Below are positions 26,466 through 35,196 of a stretch of DNA of 64,000 bases, piece after piece. A program made the translations under genes and the position numbers. The DNA is from JAAGZL01 sp050290785. Lineage in GTDB: Bacteria; Pseudomonadota; Gammaproteobacteria; Chromatiales; Chromatiaceae. Position 1 is the first letter of the stretch. Every line of letters starts with the position of its first letter. The stretch spans positions 29,787 through 93,786 of the forward strand of contig JBNKIR010000048.1 in NCBI GenBank assembly GCA_050290785.1, written 5' to 3'. Below the pieces are notes generated by a model. That model did no database searches. It saw only the letters and a program-made list of their open reading frames with translations, and was not told where the DNA came from.

Positions 26466-28418
26466 TTACCAGGAGAAGAAGTCTGATGATCTGCTCGGGC
26501 CTTGTGTAGGAGCGGTATAGCTCCTGGGTTCCTCCAGCTTGGGGGCATAACCGATCATCTCGGGGATGCCCTTTTCCATCCGGGCCCAAACCAACTGCCG
26601 GTGGATTTGGTTGCCGCCAGCCATAGATAGGATACCGGTCATTCCGTCCAGGGTCTCCCTGGAGGATGATCTCAGGCGCGAAAGGTGGGGCAGCATCTTG
26701 TAGCTGTCTATGCCCATGGCGTAGAGACGCCCGTAGTTTGCATCTTTTTGGGCCAGGGCTTCCTGGATCAGTTCCCTTGAAAGTTGTTGTTTGCCTTCGT
26801 TGACAATGATCCAGGGTATATCCGGGAACAGTACTCCCTGCAGATCCTGGTCTTTTTTAGGATCGGGTTTTCCGGAGTAGCTGTGGGAGGTGGTATATAC
26901 CGGCAGATCGGATGCGTGGTGGAACTGCAGCTGTGGTCGAATCTGGCGTGCCAGCCCTGATTTGGCCACCAGGAAGATAAAATTCACATCCTGTCGCCGA
27001 TACGGCTCGAATTCAATCTTTCTGCCCAGGGCGTTGCGCATGGAGCGTTGCCGTTCATAACTTTCGTCTATATTCAGCAGTGCCTTGATCGACACAGAAA
27101 AGTCGTGTTCCCGTACGTTATAGGCCTGGCGCTCTACAATCTCTCCTCCAAGTCCGATCCAGCGGTTTTTGAAACTGTCGAATATGCGTTCGCCCCAGTC
27201 GCCCTGCGGAGTAAGCACTACGGCCTTGGTGTGGCCGTCCACCCACGCCTTTTCCGCCACCTGTATCGCCTCGTCTTCGGGCGATAGACCGAATTGATAG
27301 AGGTTATCCGGAAGCGTGGATTGTGCTGAAATAATGTTCAGGGCCAGCACCGGGGCCTTCAGGCTTCCCGCCCTTGCCAGTTGTGCCACAGACTCTTTAA
27401 CCAGGGGTCCGATCACCTTGTCTGCCCCATCTGCCAGGGCGCGTCGGTATAACATGAGCGTGCCTGCGCTGTTGCTGTTGTCGTAGACCTTGATTATCGG
27501 GCGTTGATGTTCCGGCTGGTTGTTATGTGCCGCCATGATCCCGTCATAGATGGCCAGGGCCGCCTTGGCGTAGGGTCCGTTCTTCGGCAGGAGCAGAGCG
27601 ATCTGGCGTGTTTGGGAGTATCCGGTAGTTACGCGCTGTACCTGGTTGTTCAGTACCTGCGGCAGGGCCGGGTGAGTGGAGAACTGGTCGCGCCAGCGCT
27701 GGATGGCGACGGGGCCCTGCGCCGGGTCATCGGCGTTTTTCTTTATCGCCCTGGTCAGTTCAACCCAGCCACCAAACACCCCCGGGGGATTGGGCATCAG
27801 CAGTTCCAGGGAAGAGTCGGTATAGGTGGTAAGGGCGCGTATGATATTGAGTTGGATCTCCAGACGCTCATCCTGGTCCTGGGTAAGCAGATCCAGGTCG
27901 GAGAGGTGGCGTGCGCTCTCAAACATGTTGCCGGTGAGACGAAACGCCTCGGCGCGGTTTTTGTGGTAGCGCTTGAGCAGGTGCGACGGCATACCGGTGT
28001 CTGGCGGGGTCTCCAGTAGCTGCAGGGCCTCATCCGGTCTGTTGCCCTTGATCGCCACCTCTGCCAGCAGCACCCGGCGTTTAAAGCTTAGGCGCGGCAT
28101 GTTGTCTGTGCCAATCTGCTGTAACAGCATGAAGGCGGAGTCGTTGTCATTCGCCTTGAGGTAGTCTTCCACCGCCCGGAGCATGGCCTCCTGTTGCAGA
28201 GGTGGTTGGGTGTTTACTGCGAGCTGTTCCAACAGGCGCGCAGCATCTGCGTATTGGCCTGATTTCTCCAGATCAATGGCATGATCGAAGATCTGGTTGC
28301 CACGCAGGTTGTCCGGGACCTCGGATTCGATCCAGTCAAGCGTGGGGTCCGATATGCATCCGGAGATAAGGAGTGAAATCAGCAATAAAATATAGAGAAA
28401 GTAACGATTTTGTTGCAT
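26466..28418 (-). CDS. lpoA: penicillin-binding protein activator LpoA
   Basis: A 650-residue outer-membrane lipoprotein that reaches through the periplasm to activate PBP1a. The signal peptide ends in LISGC (Cys near 21). An N-terminal TPR-like helical domain (about 40-250) is followed by a periplasmic-binding-protein-like domain with IALLLPKNGPYAKAALAIYDG near 280 and PIIKVYDNSNSAG. E. coli LpoA is about 680 residues. It is divergent from rsmI, as in E. coli. Confidence 0.93.
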   Translation of the reverse strand: MQQNRYFLYILLLISLLISGCISDPTLDWIESEVPDNLRGNQIFDHAIDLEKSGQYADAARLLEQLAVNTQPPLQQEAMLRAVEDYLKANDNDSAFMLLQQIGTDNMPRLSFKRRVLLAEVAIKGNRPDEALQLLETPPDTGMPSHLLKRYHKNRAEAFRLTGNMFESARHLSDLDLLTQDQDERLEIQLNIIRALTTYTDSSLELLMPNPPGVFGGWVELTRAIKKNADDPAQGPVAIQRWRDQFSTHPALPQVLNNQVQRVTTGYSQTRQIALLLPKNGPYAKAALAIYDGIMAAHNNQPEHQRPIIKVYDNSNSAGTLMLYRRALADGADKVIGPLVKESVAQLARAGSLKAPVLALNIISAQSTLPDNLYQFGLSPEDEAIQVAEKAWVDGHTKAVVLTPQGDWGERIFDSFKNRWIGLGGEIVERQAYNVREHDFSVSIKALLNIDESYERQRSMRNALGRKIEFEPYRRQDVNFIFLVAKSGLARQIRPQLQFHHASDLPVYTTSHSYSGKPDPKKDQDLQGVLFPDIPWIIVNEGKQQLSRELIQEALAQKDANYGRLYAMGIDSYKMLPHLSRLRSSSRETLDGMTGILSMAGGNQIHRQLVWARMEKGIPEMIGYAPKLEEPRSYTAPTQGPSRSSDFFSW

Positions 28419-28531
28419 GGTCAGATAGAGGCAGGCACGATTACCATAATCATGTCTGTATGATCCTTAATTTTTGGCGCTACAAAGATTGGTAGCAGAC
28501 AGATATCCAAGTATCTTTTCTGGGGTGTGTT

Positions 28532-29386
28532 GTGTCAATTAAAAACGGCGTTCTTTATGTAGTGGCTACCCCTATAGGTAATCTGGATGATATCTCCGCC
28601 CGTGCCGTGGAGGTACTGAAGGGGGTGGGCCTGATAGCCGCGGAGGACACGCGGCACAGCCGCACTCTGCTCAAACATTTCGGCATAGACGCCAGGATGC
28701 TGGCCCTGCACGAGCACAACGAATATCAGGCCCTGGAGAAGGTGATCGATCGTCTGCGACAGGGTGAGGCGGTGGCCCTGATCTCGGACGCGGGTACGCC
28801 GTTGATCAGCGATCCCGGTTTTGCCCTGGTACGGGAGTGCCATCGCCAGGGTATAACTGTATCCCCCATACCCGGGCCGAGCGCGGCCATAGCCGCACTC
28901 AGCGCCTCGGGACTGGCGTCGGACAGTTTTGTGTTTGTCGGCTTTCCTGGCCGTAATCAGGCTGCACGCAGGGCAGAGTTTGAGGCCCTATCCCGTGAGA
29001 CCAGGACCATGCTTTTTTATGAGTCCAGCCACCGGGTGCAGGCCTCTCTTCTGGATATGGCTGAGGTCTTCGGCGCGGACAGGACGGCGGTGCTGGCGCG
29101 GGAGCTGACCAAACTGCATGAGACCATACTGCACGGAACCCTGGGTTCGCTGTGTGAGGTATTGGCGCAGGATCCCATGCAGAGCAAGGGTGAATTTGTG
29201 CTGATCCTGGGTGGACGTGATCTGGATGTACAGGATTGTGTCGATCCAGATGCAGAGAGGATACTGAGGCTGCTGATGGAGGATCTGCCCCTGAAGCAGG
29301 CGGCTTCCCTGGCGGCCAGGATCAGCGGGGAGAAGAAGAACCGGCTCTATCAGCTCGGCCTGCGGCTGCGGGGCGATGATGAATGA
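28532..29386 (+). CDS. rsmI: 16S rRNA (cytidine-1402 2'-O)-methyltransferase
   Basis: A 284-residue tetrapyrrole-methylase-fold enzyme. The signature LYVVATPIGNLDDISARAVEVL opens the protein, then AEDTRHSRTLL, SDAGTPLISDPGF and PGPSAAIAALSASGL. It methylates the ribose of C1402 in the decoding centre. It starts with GTG 28532 and is divergent from lpoA across about 110 bases. No RNase P RNA gene follows, although that is common after rsmI in this class. Confidence 0.96.
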   Translation: MSIKNGVLYVVATPIGNLDDISARAVEVLKGVGLIAAEDTRHSRTLLKHFGIDARMLALHEHNEYQALEKVIDRLRQGEAVALISDAGTPLISDPGFALVRECHRQGITVSPIPGPSAAIAALSASGLASDSFVFVGFPGRNQAARRAEFEALSRETRTMLFYESSHRVQASLLDMAEVFGADRTAVLARELTKLHETILHGTLGSLCEVLAQDPMQSKGEFVLILGGRDLDVQDCVDPDAERILRLLMEDLPLKQAASLAARISGEKKNRLYQLGLRLRGDDE

Positions 29387-29405
29387 ATCTTGATAAAGGT
29401 CTGAG

Positions 29406-31193
29406 ATGTGTGGAATCTGCGGTGAATTGAGATCGGATGGCGGCGCCCCAAGTCTGGATGCGCTGGGGAGGATGATCAAACAGCTGGAGCGGCGTGGTCC
29501 GGACCACGAGGGGAGCTACAGCGATGGTCCCCTGGCCTTCGGCCATCGCCGCCTCTCCGTCATCGACCTGTCAGAGCACGCCAGTCAGCCCATGGTGGAT
29601 CAGGAACTGGGTCTGGTTCTGGTGTTCAATGGTGCCATATACAACTATCCGGAACTGCGCCGGGAATTGATCGGCTTGGGCTATCACTTCTTTTCCGACG
29701 GAGATACCGAGGTCATCCTGAAGGCGTGGCATGCCTGGGGTGAGGGGTGTGTCCAACGCCTGCACGGCATGTTTGCATTTGCTATCTGGGATGAGCGCGA
29801 ACGGCATCTGTTTCTGGCGCGGGACCGGCTGGGCATAAAGCCCCTTTACTACACTCGGGACGCGGCAGGTTTCCGTTTTGCCTCCAATACCCAGGCCTTG
29901 CTGGCGGCGGGCGGAGTGGATTGCTCCATAGACCCAGTGGCCCTGCACCACCTGTTTACCCTGCATGCGGTGGTGCCGGCGCCGCGCACCATCCTCAATG
30001 GGGTGCGTAAGCTGGCCCCTGGAAGCTGTATGTTGATCAGTATTGATGGCGAAGTCAGGGAGTGGTCTTACTGGACGCTTACTGCAGTCCGTCCAGATCG
30101 TCCTGTGCGTGATGAGGAGTGGCTTGAGGCCATTCACGCATCTTTGCGCCTGGCGGTGAAGCGGCGCAATGAGATCGCGGATGTGCCGGTGGGTGTGCTG
30201 CTGTCCGGCGGTCTCGATTCCAGTCTGTTGGTGGCCCTGCTGGCAGAGGCCGGCGTGGCCGACCTGCGAACCTTTTCCGTGGGTTTTGAGGATCATCCTG
30301 GAGAGAAAGGGAGTGAGTTTGAGTACTCGGATCAGGTGGTGGCCCGCTATAACACCAGGCACAGGAAGTTTCATATACTCAACGACGAGGTGTTGCTGAG
30401 GTTGCCGGAGGCGGTGGATTGTATGGCCGAGCCCATGTTTGGTCAGGACGCTGTCGCCTTCTATCTGCTGGGAGAGCAGGTGGCGAAAGAGGTGAAGGTG
30501 GTACAGTCCGGCCAGGGGGCAGACGAGGTGTTTGGTGGATACTTCTGGTATCCGCAGATGCAGTCAGACCTGGATGGCACACCGGTAGAACGTTTCTCCC
30601 GCTACTATTTTGATCGCGACCACGAGGAGTTCCGCCATATGGTCCAACCGGAATACCGGGGCGGCGATTACAGTTCCGAGTTGGTGGCCAGGCTTCTGGC
30701 GGAGCCGCAAAGCGACAGCTTTATGGATGCGGTTCTGCATATGGATGTCACGACTCTGGTCGTGGATGATCCGGTCAAGCGGGTGGACAACATGACCATG
30801 GCCTGGGGCCTGGAGGCGCGGGTGCCGTTCCTGGACCATGAGCTGGTGGAGCTGGCGGCCAGCTGTCCTCCGGAGTTGAAGCTGGGTGAGGGCGGAAAGC
30901 ATCCCCTCAAGGCCATGGCCCGCGGTCTGATCCCGGACGCGGTGATCGATCGTCCCAAGGGCTATTTCCCCATGCCGGCCCTGAAGTATGTGCGGGGAGA
31001 GTTTCTGGAGTTTATGCGCTCCATTCTGGAGTCAAAGGCCTGCCGCGAACGTGGGATCTACACCCAGGCCTATGTGAATATGCTTCTATCCGCCCCGGAG
31101 ATGCATCTGACCAGGTTGCAAGGAAGTAAGCTGTGGCATCTGGCATTGCTCGAGCTGTGGTTACAGCGCAATGTGGATGTTTTTACCCCCTGA
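29406..31193 (+). CDS. N-acetylglutaminylglutamine amidotransferase (asparagine-synthase family)
   Basis: A 595-residue class-II glutamine amidotransferase. Cys2 (MCGICGE) is the nucleophile of the N-terminal glutaminase domain. The synthetase domain has the ATP loop VLLSGGLDSSLLVAL near 260. The segments VVQSGQGADEVFGGYFWYP, DVTTLVVDDPVKRVDNMTM and RPKGYFPMPALKYV are those I associate with the NAGGN-type enzyme rather than AsnB. The product, N-acetylglutaminylglutamine amide, is a compatible solute. The usual partner synthetase and peptidase genes are not adjacent. A general asparagine synthetase is the alternative. Confidence 0.85.
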   Translation: MCGICGELRSDGGAPSLDALGRMIKQLERRGPDHEGSYSDGPLAFGHRRLSVIDLSEHASQPMVDQELGLVLVFNGAIYNYPELRRELIGLGYHFFSDGDTEVILKAWHAWGEGCVQRLHGMFAFAIWDERERHLFLARDRLGIKPLYYTRDAAGFRFASNTQALLAAGGVDCSIDPVALHHLFTLHAVVPAPRTILNGVRKLAPGSCMLISIDGEVREWSYWTLTAVRPDRPVRDEEWLEAIHASLRLAVKRRNEIADVPVGVLLSGGLDSSLLVALLAEAGVADLRTFSVGFEDHPGEKGSEFEYSDQVVARYNTRHRKFHILNDEVLLRLPEAVDCMAEPMFGQDAVAFYLLGEQVAKEVKVVQSGQGADEVFGGYFWYPQMQSDLDGTPVERFSRYYFDRDHEEFRHMVQPEYRGGDYSSELVARLLAEPQSDSFMDAVLHMDVTTLVVDDPVKRVDNMTMAWGLEARVPFLDHELVELAASCPPELKLGEGGKHPLKAMARGLIPDAVIDRPKGYFPMPALKYVRGEFLEFMRSILESKACRERGIYTQAYVNMLLSAPEMHLTRLQGSKLWHLALLELWLQRNVDVFTP

Positions 31194-31249
31194 TTGTTGC
31201 GCTAATACAACAAAAAGCATCCTGGATATGGGGGATAGGTATGGCCGTT

Positions 31250-31912
31250 CTATGTCTCTACCTGTGTTATCCATGGTTGTTGCGGGGATAGCTCTTTCCA
31301 GCGGTTGACGATGGTACAGAACAGCTGCGCGGTCTTCTCGGCATCATAGATGGCTGAGTGGGCCTCACTGTTGTCCCATTCGATCCCGGCGGCCTCCGCC
31401 GCCCTGGCCAGGACGGTCTGTCCATACATCAGTCCGGCCAGGGATACGGTATCGAAGGTACTGAATGGATGGAACGGGTTGCGTTTATAGCCGCAACGTT
31501 TCACTGCAGCATTGATAAAGGCCAGGTCAAAAAATGCGTTGTGACCCACCAGGATGGCCCGATTACATCCGCTGGCGTTTATGGCCTTGCGAATCGGGTC
31601 GGATATATGGCGCAGGGCATCTTTCTCCAGCATGGCGTCACGAAAGGGGTGGTGAGGGTCGATGCCGGTGAATGCCAGGGCCTTTGGATCCAGGTTGGCG
31701 CCTGGAAAAGGCTCAACATGGCAGGATATGGTCTCAGCTGGATGAATAGACCCATCCTCGCCCATTCTGGTGGTAACTGCTGCTATCTCCAGTAGTGCGT
31801 CTCTATCTGCATCGAAACCTCCGGTTTCAACGTCTACTACAACTGGGAGAAATCCGCGGAATCTAGCTGCGATACCGTCGTTATAATCACTAATGTTCAT
31901 TTGTAGGAGCAT
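31250..31912 (-). CDS. rnt: ribonuclease T
   Basis: A 220-residue DEDD exonuclease that trims tRNA and other RNA 3' ends. Exo I is VVVDVETGGFDADRDALLEIAA (D and E near 27-29), Exo II is VGHNAFFDLAFIN, and Exo III is the D in AHSAIYDAEKTA, with H five residues before it. RFRGFLPVV near the start is typical of RNase T. ATG 31900 (MNISDYNDG) is an alternative start. Confidence 0.94.
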   Translation of the reverse strand: MLLQMNISDYNDGIAARFRGFLPVVVDVETGGFDADRDALLEIAAVTTRMGEDGSIHPAETISCHVEPFPGANLDPKALAFTGIDPHHPFRDAMLEKDALRHISDPIRKAINASGCNRAILVGHNAFFDLAFINAAVKRCGYKRNPFHPFSTFDTVSLAGLMYGQTVLARAAEAAGIEWDNSEAHSAIYDAEKTAQLFCTIVNRWKELSPQQPWITQVET

Positions 31913-32459
31913 AAAACAAGAGGAAGATTATTTCGAATTTGATGGATCCTGGGTGGATGGAGATAAGTCAATCCATCTGTTTTTTGTGCTCCTCTCGTTT
32001 GATGGGGCCTTATTGGGAATGAGTTTACTGAACTTTTTACCAGCAAAGGCTAAATAATCACGGTTGACAGCCGATAGAGTTCTGGAAGATTGGCATGATC
32101 TACTGCAGGTGCGGTCTGGGTGGTCGGGGAAATGGTAGAGTTTTCTGTCTCAAACCGGTGGTTTGGCAAGACCGATTTGGTTGGCGGTCGACATAAAGCA
32201 ATGGGTTTCCATGGGATATAAGTGGTAATTCATTAACTTGATTAGGGTATTATGTGCCCAGACTGGAAGTATCCCCTGATATAATATGATGGGGTTTTCC
32301 TGAAGAAATAGAGAGAAAATTGCATTAAATACTATCCACGCCTAGACGTATGATGTATCATTTATGAGACGTGTTGTATTTGTGGGATGGGGAGGCCGGC
32401 CATAATACCCAATTAAGAGCCAGGGCCCTGTTAGTTAATATGTTGAAGGAAAAGAAAAA
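31913..32459. other. 547-base non-coding gap between rnt and mlaA
   Basis: No gene was found. It must hold the leftward rnt promoter and the rightward mlaA promoter. Two adjacent small hairpins are visible: CAAACC-GGT-GGTTTG at 32151-32165 and GACCG..CGGTC at 32170-32189. A TATTAT hexamer near 32250 could be a -10 box. The sequence is AT-rich after 32200. It could hide a small RNA, but nothing decisive is seen. Confidence 0.4.
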
Positions 32460-33188
32460 ATGGCGCGAGGGAATCTTCGTAAAAGACTAAAGGTAACGGC
32501 TGTGACCATGCTTATCGTGGTCATGACAGGCTGTGCCAGCACCAATGGATATAATGATCCGCGTGACCCGATTGAGGGTTTCAACAGGGTGATGTTCGAG
32601 TTCAACGAGATATTGGATAAGGTTTTGATGAAGCCTTTGGCCAAAGGCTATCGTGCGATCATGCCATCTCCTGTGGATAAAGGCATAACAAATTTCTTTT
32701 CCAACCTGGATGATATCGGTTCCGCGATAAACAACCTGCTCCAGTTCAAGCTCAAGAGATCTGCGTCTGATGTGGGCAGGGTCGTAGTGAACAGCACCAT
32801 CGGTATACTCGGTTTTATCGATGTTGCCAGTAATATGAACCTGGAGAAGACTGGTGAGGATTTTGGTCAGACCCTGGGATACTGGGGCATTGGTCATGGC
32901 CCCTACATCGTACTCCCCATCTTCGGACCAAGTGGGGCTCGTGATGTTGTGGGATCCATCGGCGACTGGTTTACCGATCCTGTCGTGCACATGGAGCCGG
33001 TTAGGGTGCGGAACACCACCTATGCCCTGCGCGCCATCGACAAACGCGCCGATCTGCTGGGTGCCAGCGACGTGGTTGAAGAGGCGGCCCTGGATAAATA
33101 TGAATTCATTCGTGATGCCTACATACAGAAACGGGCAAACGATGTTAATGACGGAGACGTCATGCTCGATGATGATCTAATCGAATAA
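32460..33188 (+). CDS. mlaA: MlaA (VacJ) outer-membrane phospholipid-retrieval lipoprotein
   Basis: A 242-residue lipoprotein with lipobox VMTGC near residue 22. It has the family core DPIEGFNRVMFEFNEILDKVLMKP, NFFSNLDDIGSAINNLLQ, GFIDVASNMNLEKTGEDFGQTLGYWGIGHGPYIVLPIFGPS and VGSIGDWFTDP. It removes misplaced phospholipids from the outer leaflet and passes them to the Mla pathway. The gene stands alone; the mlaBCDEF genes are not in the window. A terminator follows directly. Confidence 0.96.
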   Translation: MARGNLRKRLKVTAVTMLIVVMTGCASTNGYNDPRDPIEGFNRVMFEFNEILDKVLMKPLAKGYRAIMPSPVDKGITNFFSNLDDIGSAINNLLQFKLKRSASDVGRVVVNSTIGILGFIDVASNMNLEKTGEDFGQTLGYWGIGHGPYIVLPIFGPSGARDVVGSIGDWFTDPVVHMEPVRVRNTTYALRAIDKRADLLGASDVVEEAALDKYEFIRDAYIQKRANDVNDGDVMLDDDLIE

Positions 33189-33213
33189 GTTCAGCGAGCT
33201 GTTATCTATATCT

Positions 33214-33242
33214 AAGGCCCCTCAAATGAGGGGCCTTTTTTG
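33214..33242 (+). terminator. intrinsic terminator of mlaA
   Basis: The ten-pair perfect stem AAGGCCCCTC-AAAT-GAGGGGCCTT spans 33214-33237 and runs into TTTTTT, 26 bases after the mlaA stop. This is a textbook rho-independent terminator. Confidence 0.93.
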
Positions 33243-33394
33243 TGTTGGCATGTTCGGAACGACGTTAGGTACAACAACGGCTTAGATGCTAATATTGATT
33301 CGTATCACACAACCGGTATGGTATCTGGGGTATCCTCACTGCAATCAAGGATTGTATTTGAAGAATAATCGTTTCTCGTAAGGCAAAAATAGCC

Positions 33395-35077
33395 ATGGCA
33401 AAAACAACAACATTGATTGGGCGCCTCTCAGAGGTGCATGAAAGTGGCATGACTGCCACCATTACCATCGATAGTGAAAGTGGTTTTCCGGTATTGATGG
33501 TTGGTGGTGAGGCCATAAGGGTGGGGCAGGTTGGTTCTTATGTTCGTATCAAGGACCGTGATATCCAGATAATCGCCCTGGTGACAAATGCCAGGGAGGA
33601 GGAGAGGGAGATTCGGGTCACGCTGGGACAGGACGGAGAGAGGAGTGTAAAACGTCCTGTCATGCGAGGGAGGATATCTCTCACCCCGGTCGGTGAGATT
33701 GACGAGCAGGGTAGATTCGAGCGTGGTTTGGGCAGGTTCCCGGTCCCAGGTGCAGAGGTACACATCATGTCCAGCGGACAGATCGGAGTGATGTTTGAGA
33801 AATACCGGGCCAAGGGATTTAATCTTGGTTATCTGCCTACCCATCCTTCGATGCGGGTCTGTCTTGATCCTTCAACCATGTTCGGCAGGCATGTTGCGGT
33901 TTTGGGTCAGTCCGGTTCGGGAAAATCCTGGGGAGTGGCCAACATATTGCAGCGGGCGCTATCTGTAATGCCCAAGGCCCACATAATTGTGCTGGATATC
34001 CATGGAGAGTATGTGTGGACCACAAGGGATGGTGAGAGGAAGACCGCCTTTAAAAAGGGCATGGTGCAAGCCATCGATGCAAGAGAGTTGGAGATACCCT
34101 ACTGGTTGTTGACCTTTGCGGAACTGGTGGATCTGTTGATCGATCGTGAGGACAGTGGTGCGACTGTTCAGATTGCCTATCTGCGTGAGGTAGTGCATGA
34201 GCTGAGAAAACAGGCGAATCCTGATATACCTTCCTCCCAGATTTCTATCGATTCACCACTCTATTTTCCTCTGGATAACCTGTTTGATCAGTTTAAGCGC
34301 GCCAATGAGCAGACCCAGGATTTCGGTAAGACCAAGGGGCCGCTATTCGGCCAATTCGATGAGTTTCTGATCAAACTGCAAAGCCGCATGAATGATGTGC
34401 GCTACGATTTTCTGTTCAAACCTGAGCGTCGAAAGTCATCTGACACATTGGCGGATCTGTTGAGGGAGTTTGTAGGGCTGTCCGTACCGAAGAGTCAGAT
34501 TACGGTAATCGATTTCAGCTCCGTACCCTTTGATGTGCGTCCAACCGTGTCTGCCCAGATAGGCAGGCTGGCGTTTGAGATGAACTACTGGAATTCGCAG
34601 TCACGGGAGTTTCCGATCCTGCTGGTTTGTGAAGAGGCCCATGCCTATATCCCCCGTTCCCACGACACACAGTACGAGGGTACCCGCCGCTCCATGGAAC
34701 GTATCGCCAAAGAGGGGCGCAAATATGGTGTGGGGCTTATGGTGGTCAGTCAGCGTCCCCATGAACTTTCAGAGACGGTCCTGGCCCAGTGTGGCAGCTT
34801 TGTCTGTTTCCGCATGACCAATCCTGATGACCAGCAGTACATCAAAGATCTGGTTCCGGATGCGGAGGCCGATCTCACCAAGATCCTCTCGACCCTGTCC
34901 CGTGGTGAGGCCCTGGCCCTGGGCGAGGCCGTTCCGGTAGCCACAAGGTTCCAGATGCAGAAGCCCGACCCCACCCCCAACAGTGATGACGTGGACTTCT
35001 ACGAAAAATGGCAATTGGGCGTGGAAGACCTGAATGTCGAAGAGATTGTATTGAAGTGGCGCCGTCAAGAGCGCTGA
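33395..35077 (+). CDS. HerA-like hexameric ATPase (HAS-barrel + DUF87)
   Basis: A 560-residue ATPase. The N-terminal HAS-barrel (LIGRLSEVHESGMTATI ... VGSYVRIKDRDIQIIALV, about 8-70) is followed by a FtsK/HerA-type motor with Walker A VLGQSGSGKSWGVAN near 170, Walker B IIVLDIHGEY and LLVCEEAHAYIPRS, and VVSQRPHELSETVL. HerA proteins pump or unwind DNA, with NurA in archaea or with effector nucleases in bacterial defence. No NurA, Sir2 or other partner is adjacent: mlaA and argG flank it. Function here is unknown. Confidence 0.88.
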   Translation: MAKTTTLIGRLSEVHESGMTATITIDSESGFPVLMVGGEAIRVGQVGSYVRIKDRDIQIIALVTNAREEEREIRVTLGQDGERSVKRPVMRGRISLTPVGEIDEQGRFERGLGRFPVPGAEVHIMSSGQIGVMFEKYRAKGFNLGYLPTHPSMRVCLDPSTMFGRHVAVLGQSGSGKSWGVANILQRALSVMPKAHIIVLDIHGEYVWTTRDGERKTAFKKGMVQAIDARELEIPYWLLTFAELVDLLIDREDSGATVQIAYLREVVHELRKQANPDIPSSQISIDSPLYFPLDNLFDQFKRANEQTQDFGKTKGPLFGQFDEFLIKLQSRMNDVRYDFLFKPERRKSSDTLADLLREFVGLSVPKSQITVIDFSSVPFDVRPTVSAQIGRLAFEMNYWNSQSREFPILLVCEEAHAYIPRSHDTQYEGTRRSMERIAKEGRKYGVGLMVVSQRPHELSETVLAQCGSFVCFRMTNPDDQQYIKDLVPDAEADLTKILSTLSRGEALALGEAVPVATRFQMQKPDPTPNSDDVDFYEKWQLGVEDLNVEEIVLKWRRQER

Positions 35078-35141
35078 TCTCACCGCAAATCTGAGTCGAT
35101 CCACAGAAAAGCCATTTCTGGCTCCCCGGTCGTTTGGCATT

Positions 35142-35152
35142 TGCTATATAAT
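35142..35152 (+). promoter_or_regulatory. probable extended -10 promoter of argG
   Basis: TGCTATATAAT, an extended -10 followed by a TATAAT match at 35147-35152, lies 45 bases before the argG start. No -35 hexamer is evident, as is common for extended -10 promoters. A small hairpin GCCA-TTTC-TGGC sits just upstream near 35111-35122. Confidence 0.45.
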
Positions 35153-35196
35153 GGCCGCTTTTCCAATTTATGGGCGCAGAATCGGGAGCAAACTTA

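Noticed and set aside
28419..28531. RNase P RNA next to rsmI
   Set aside because: Neither side of rsmI has space or sequence for it: 112 bases on one side, 19 on the other.
33395..35077. HerA-Sir2 or HerA-nuclease defence system
   Set aside because: No effector gene is adjacent; mlaA with its own terminator and argG with its own promoter flank the gene.
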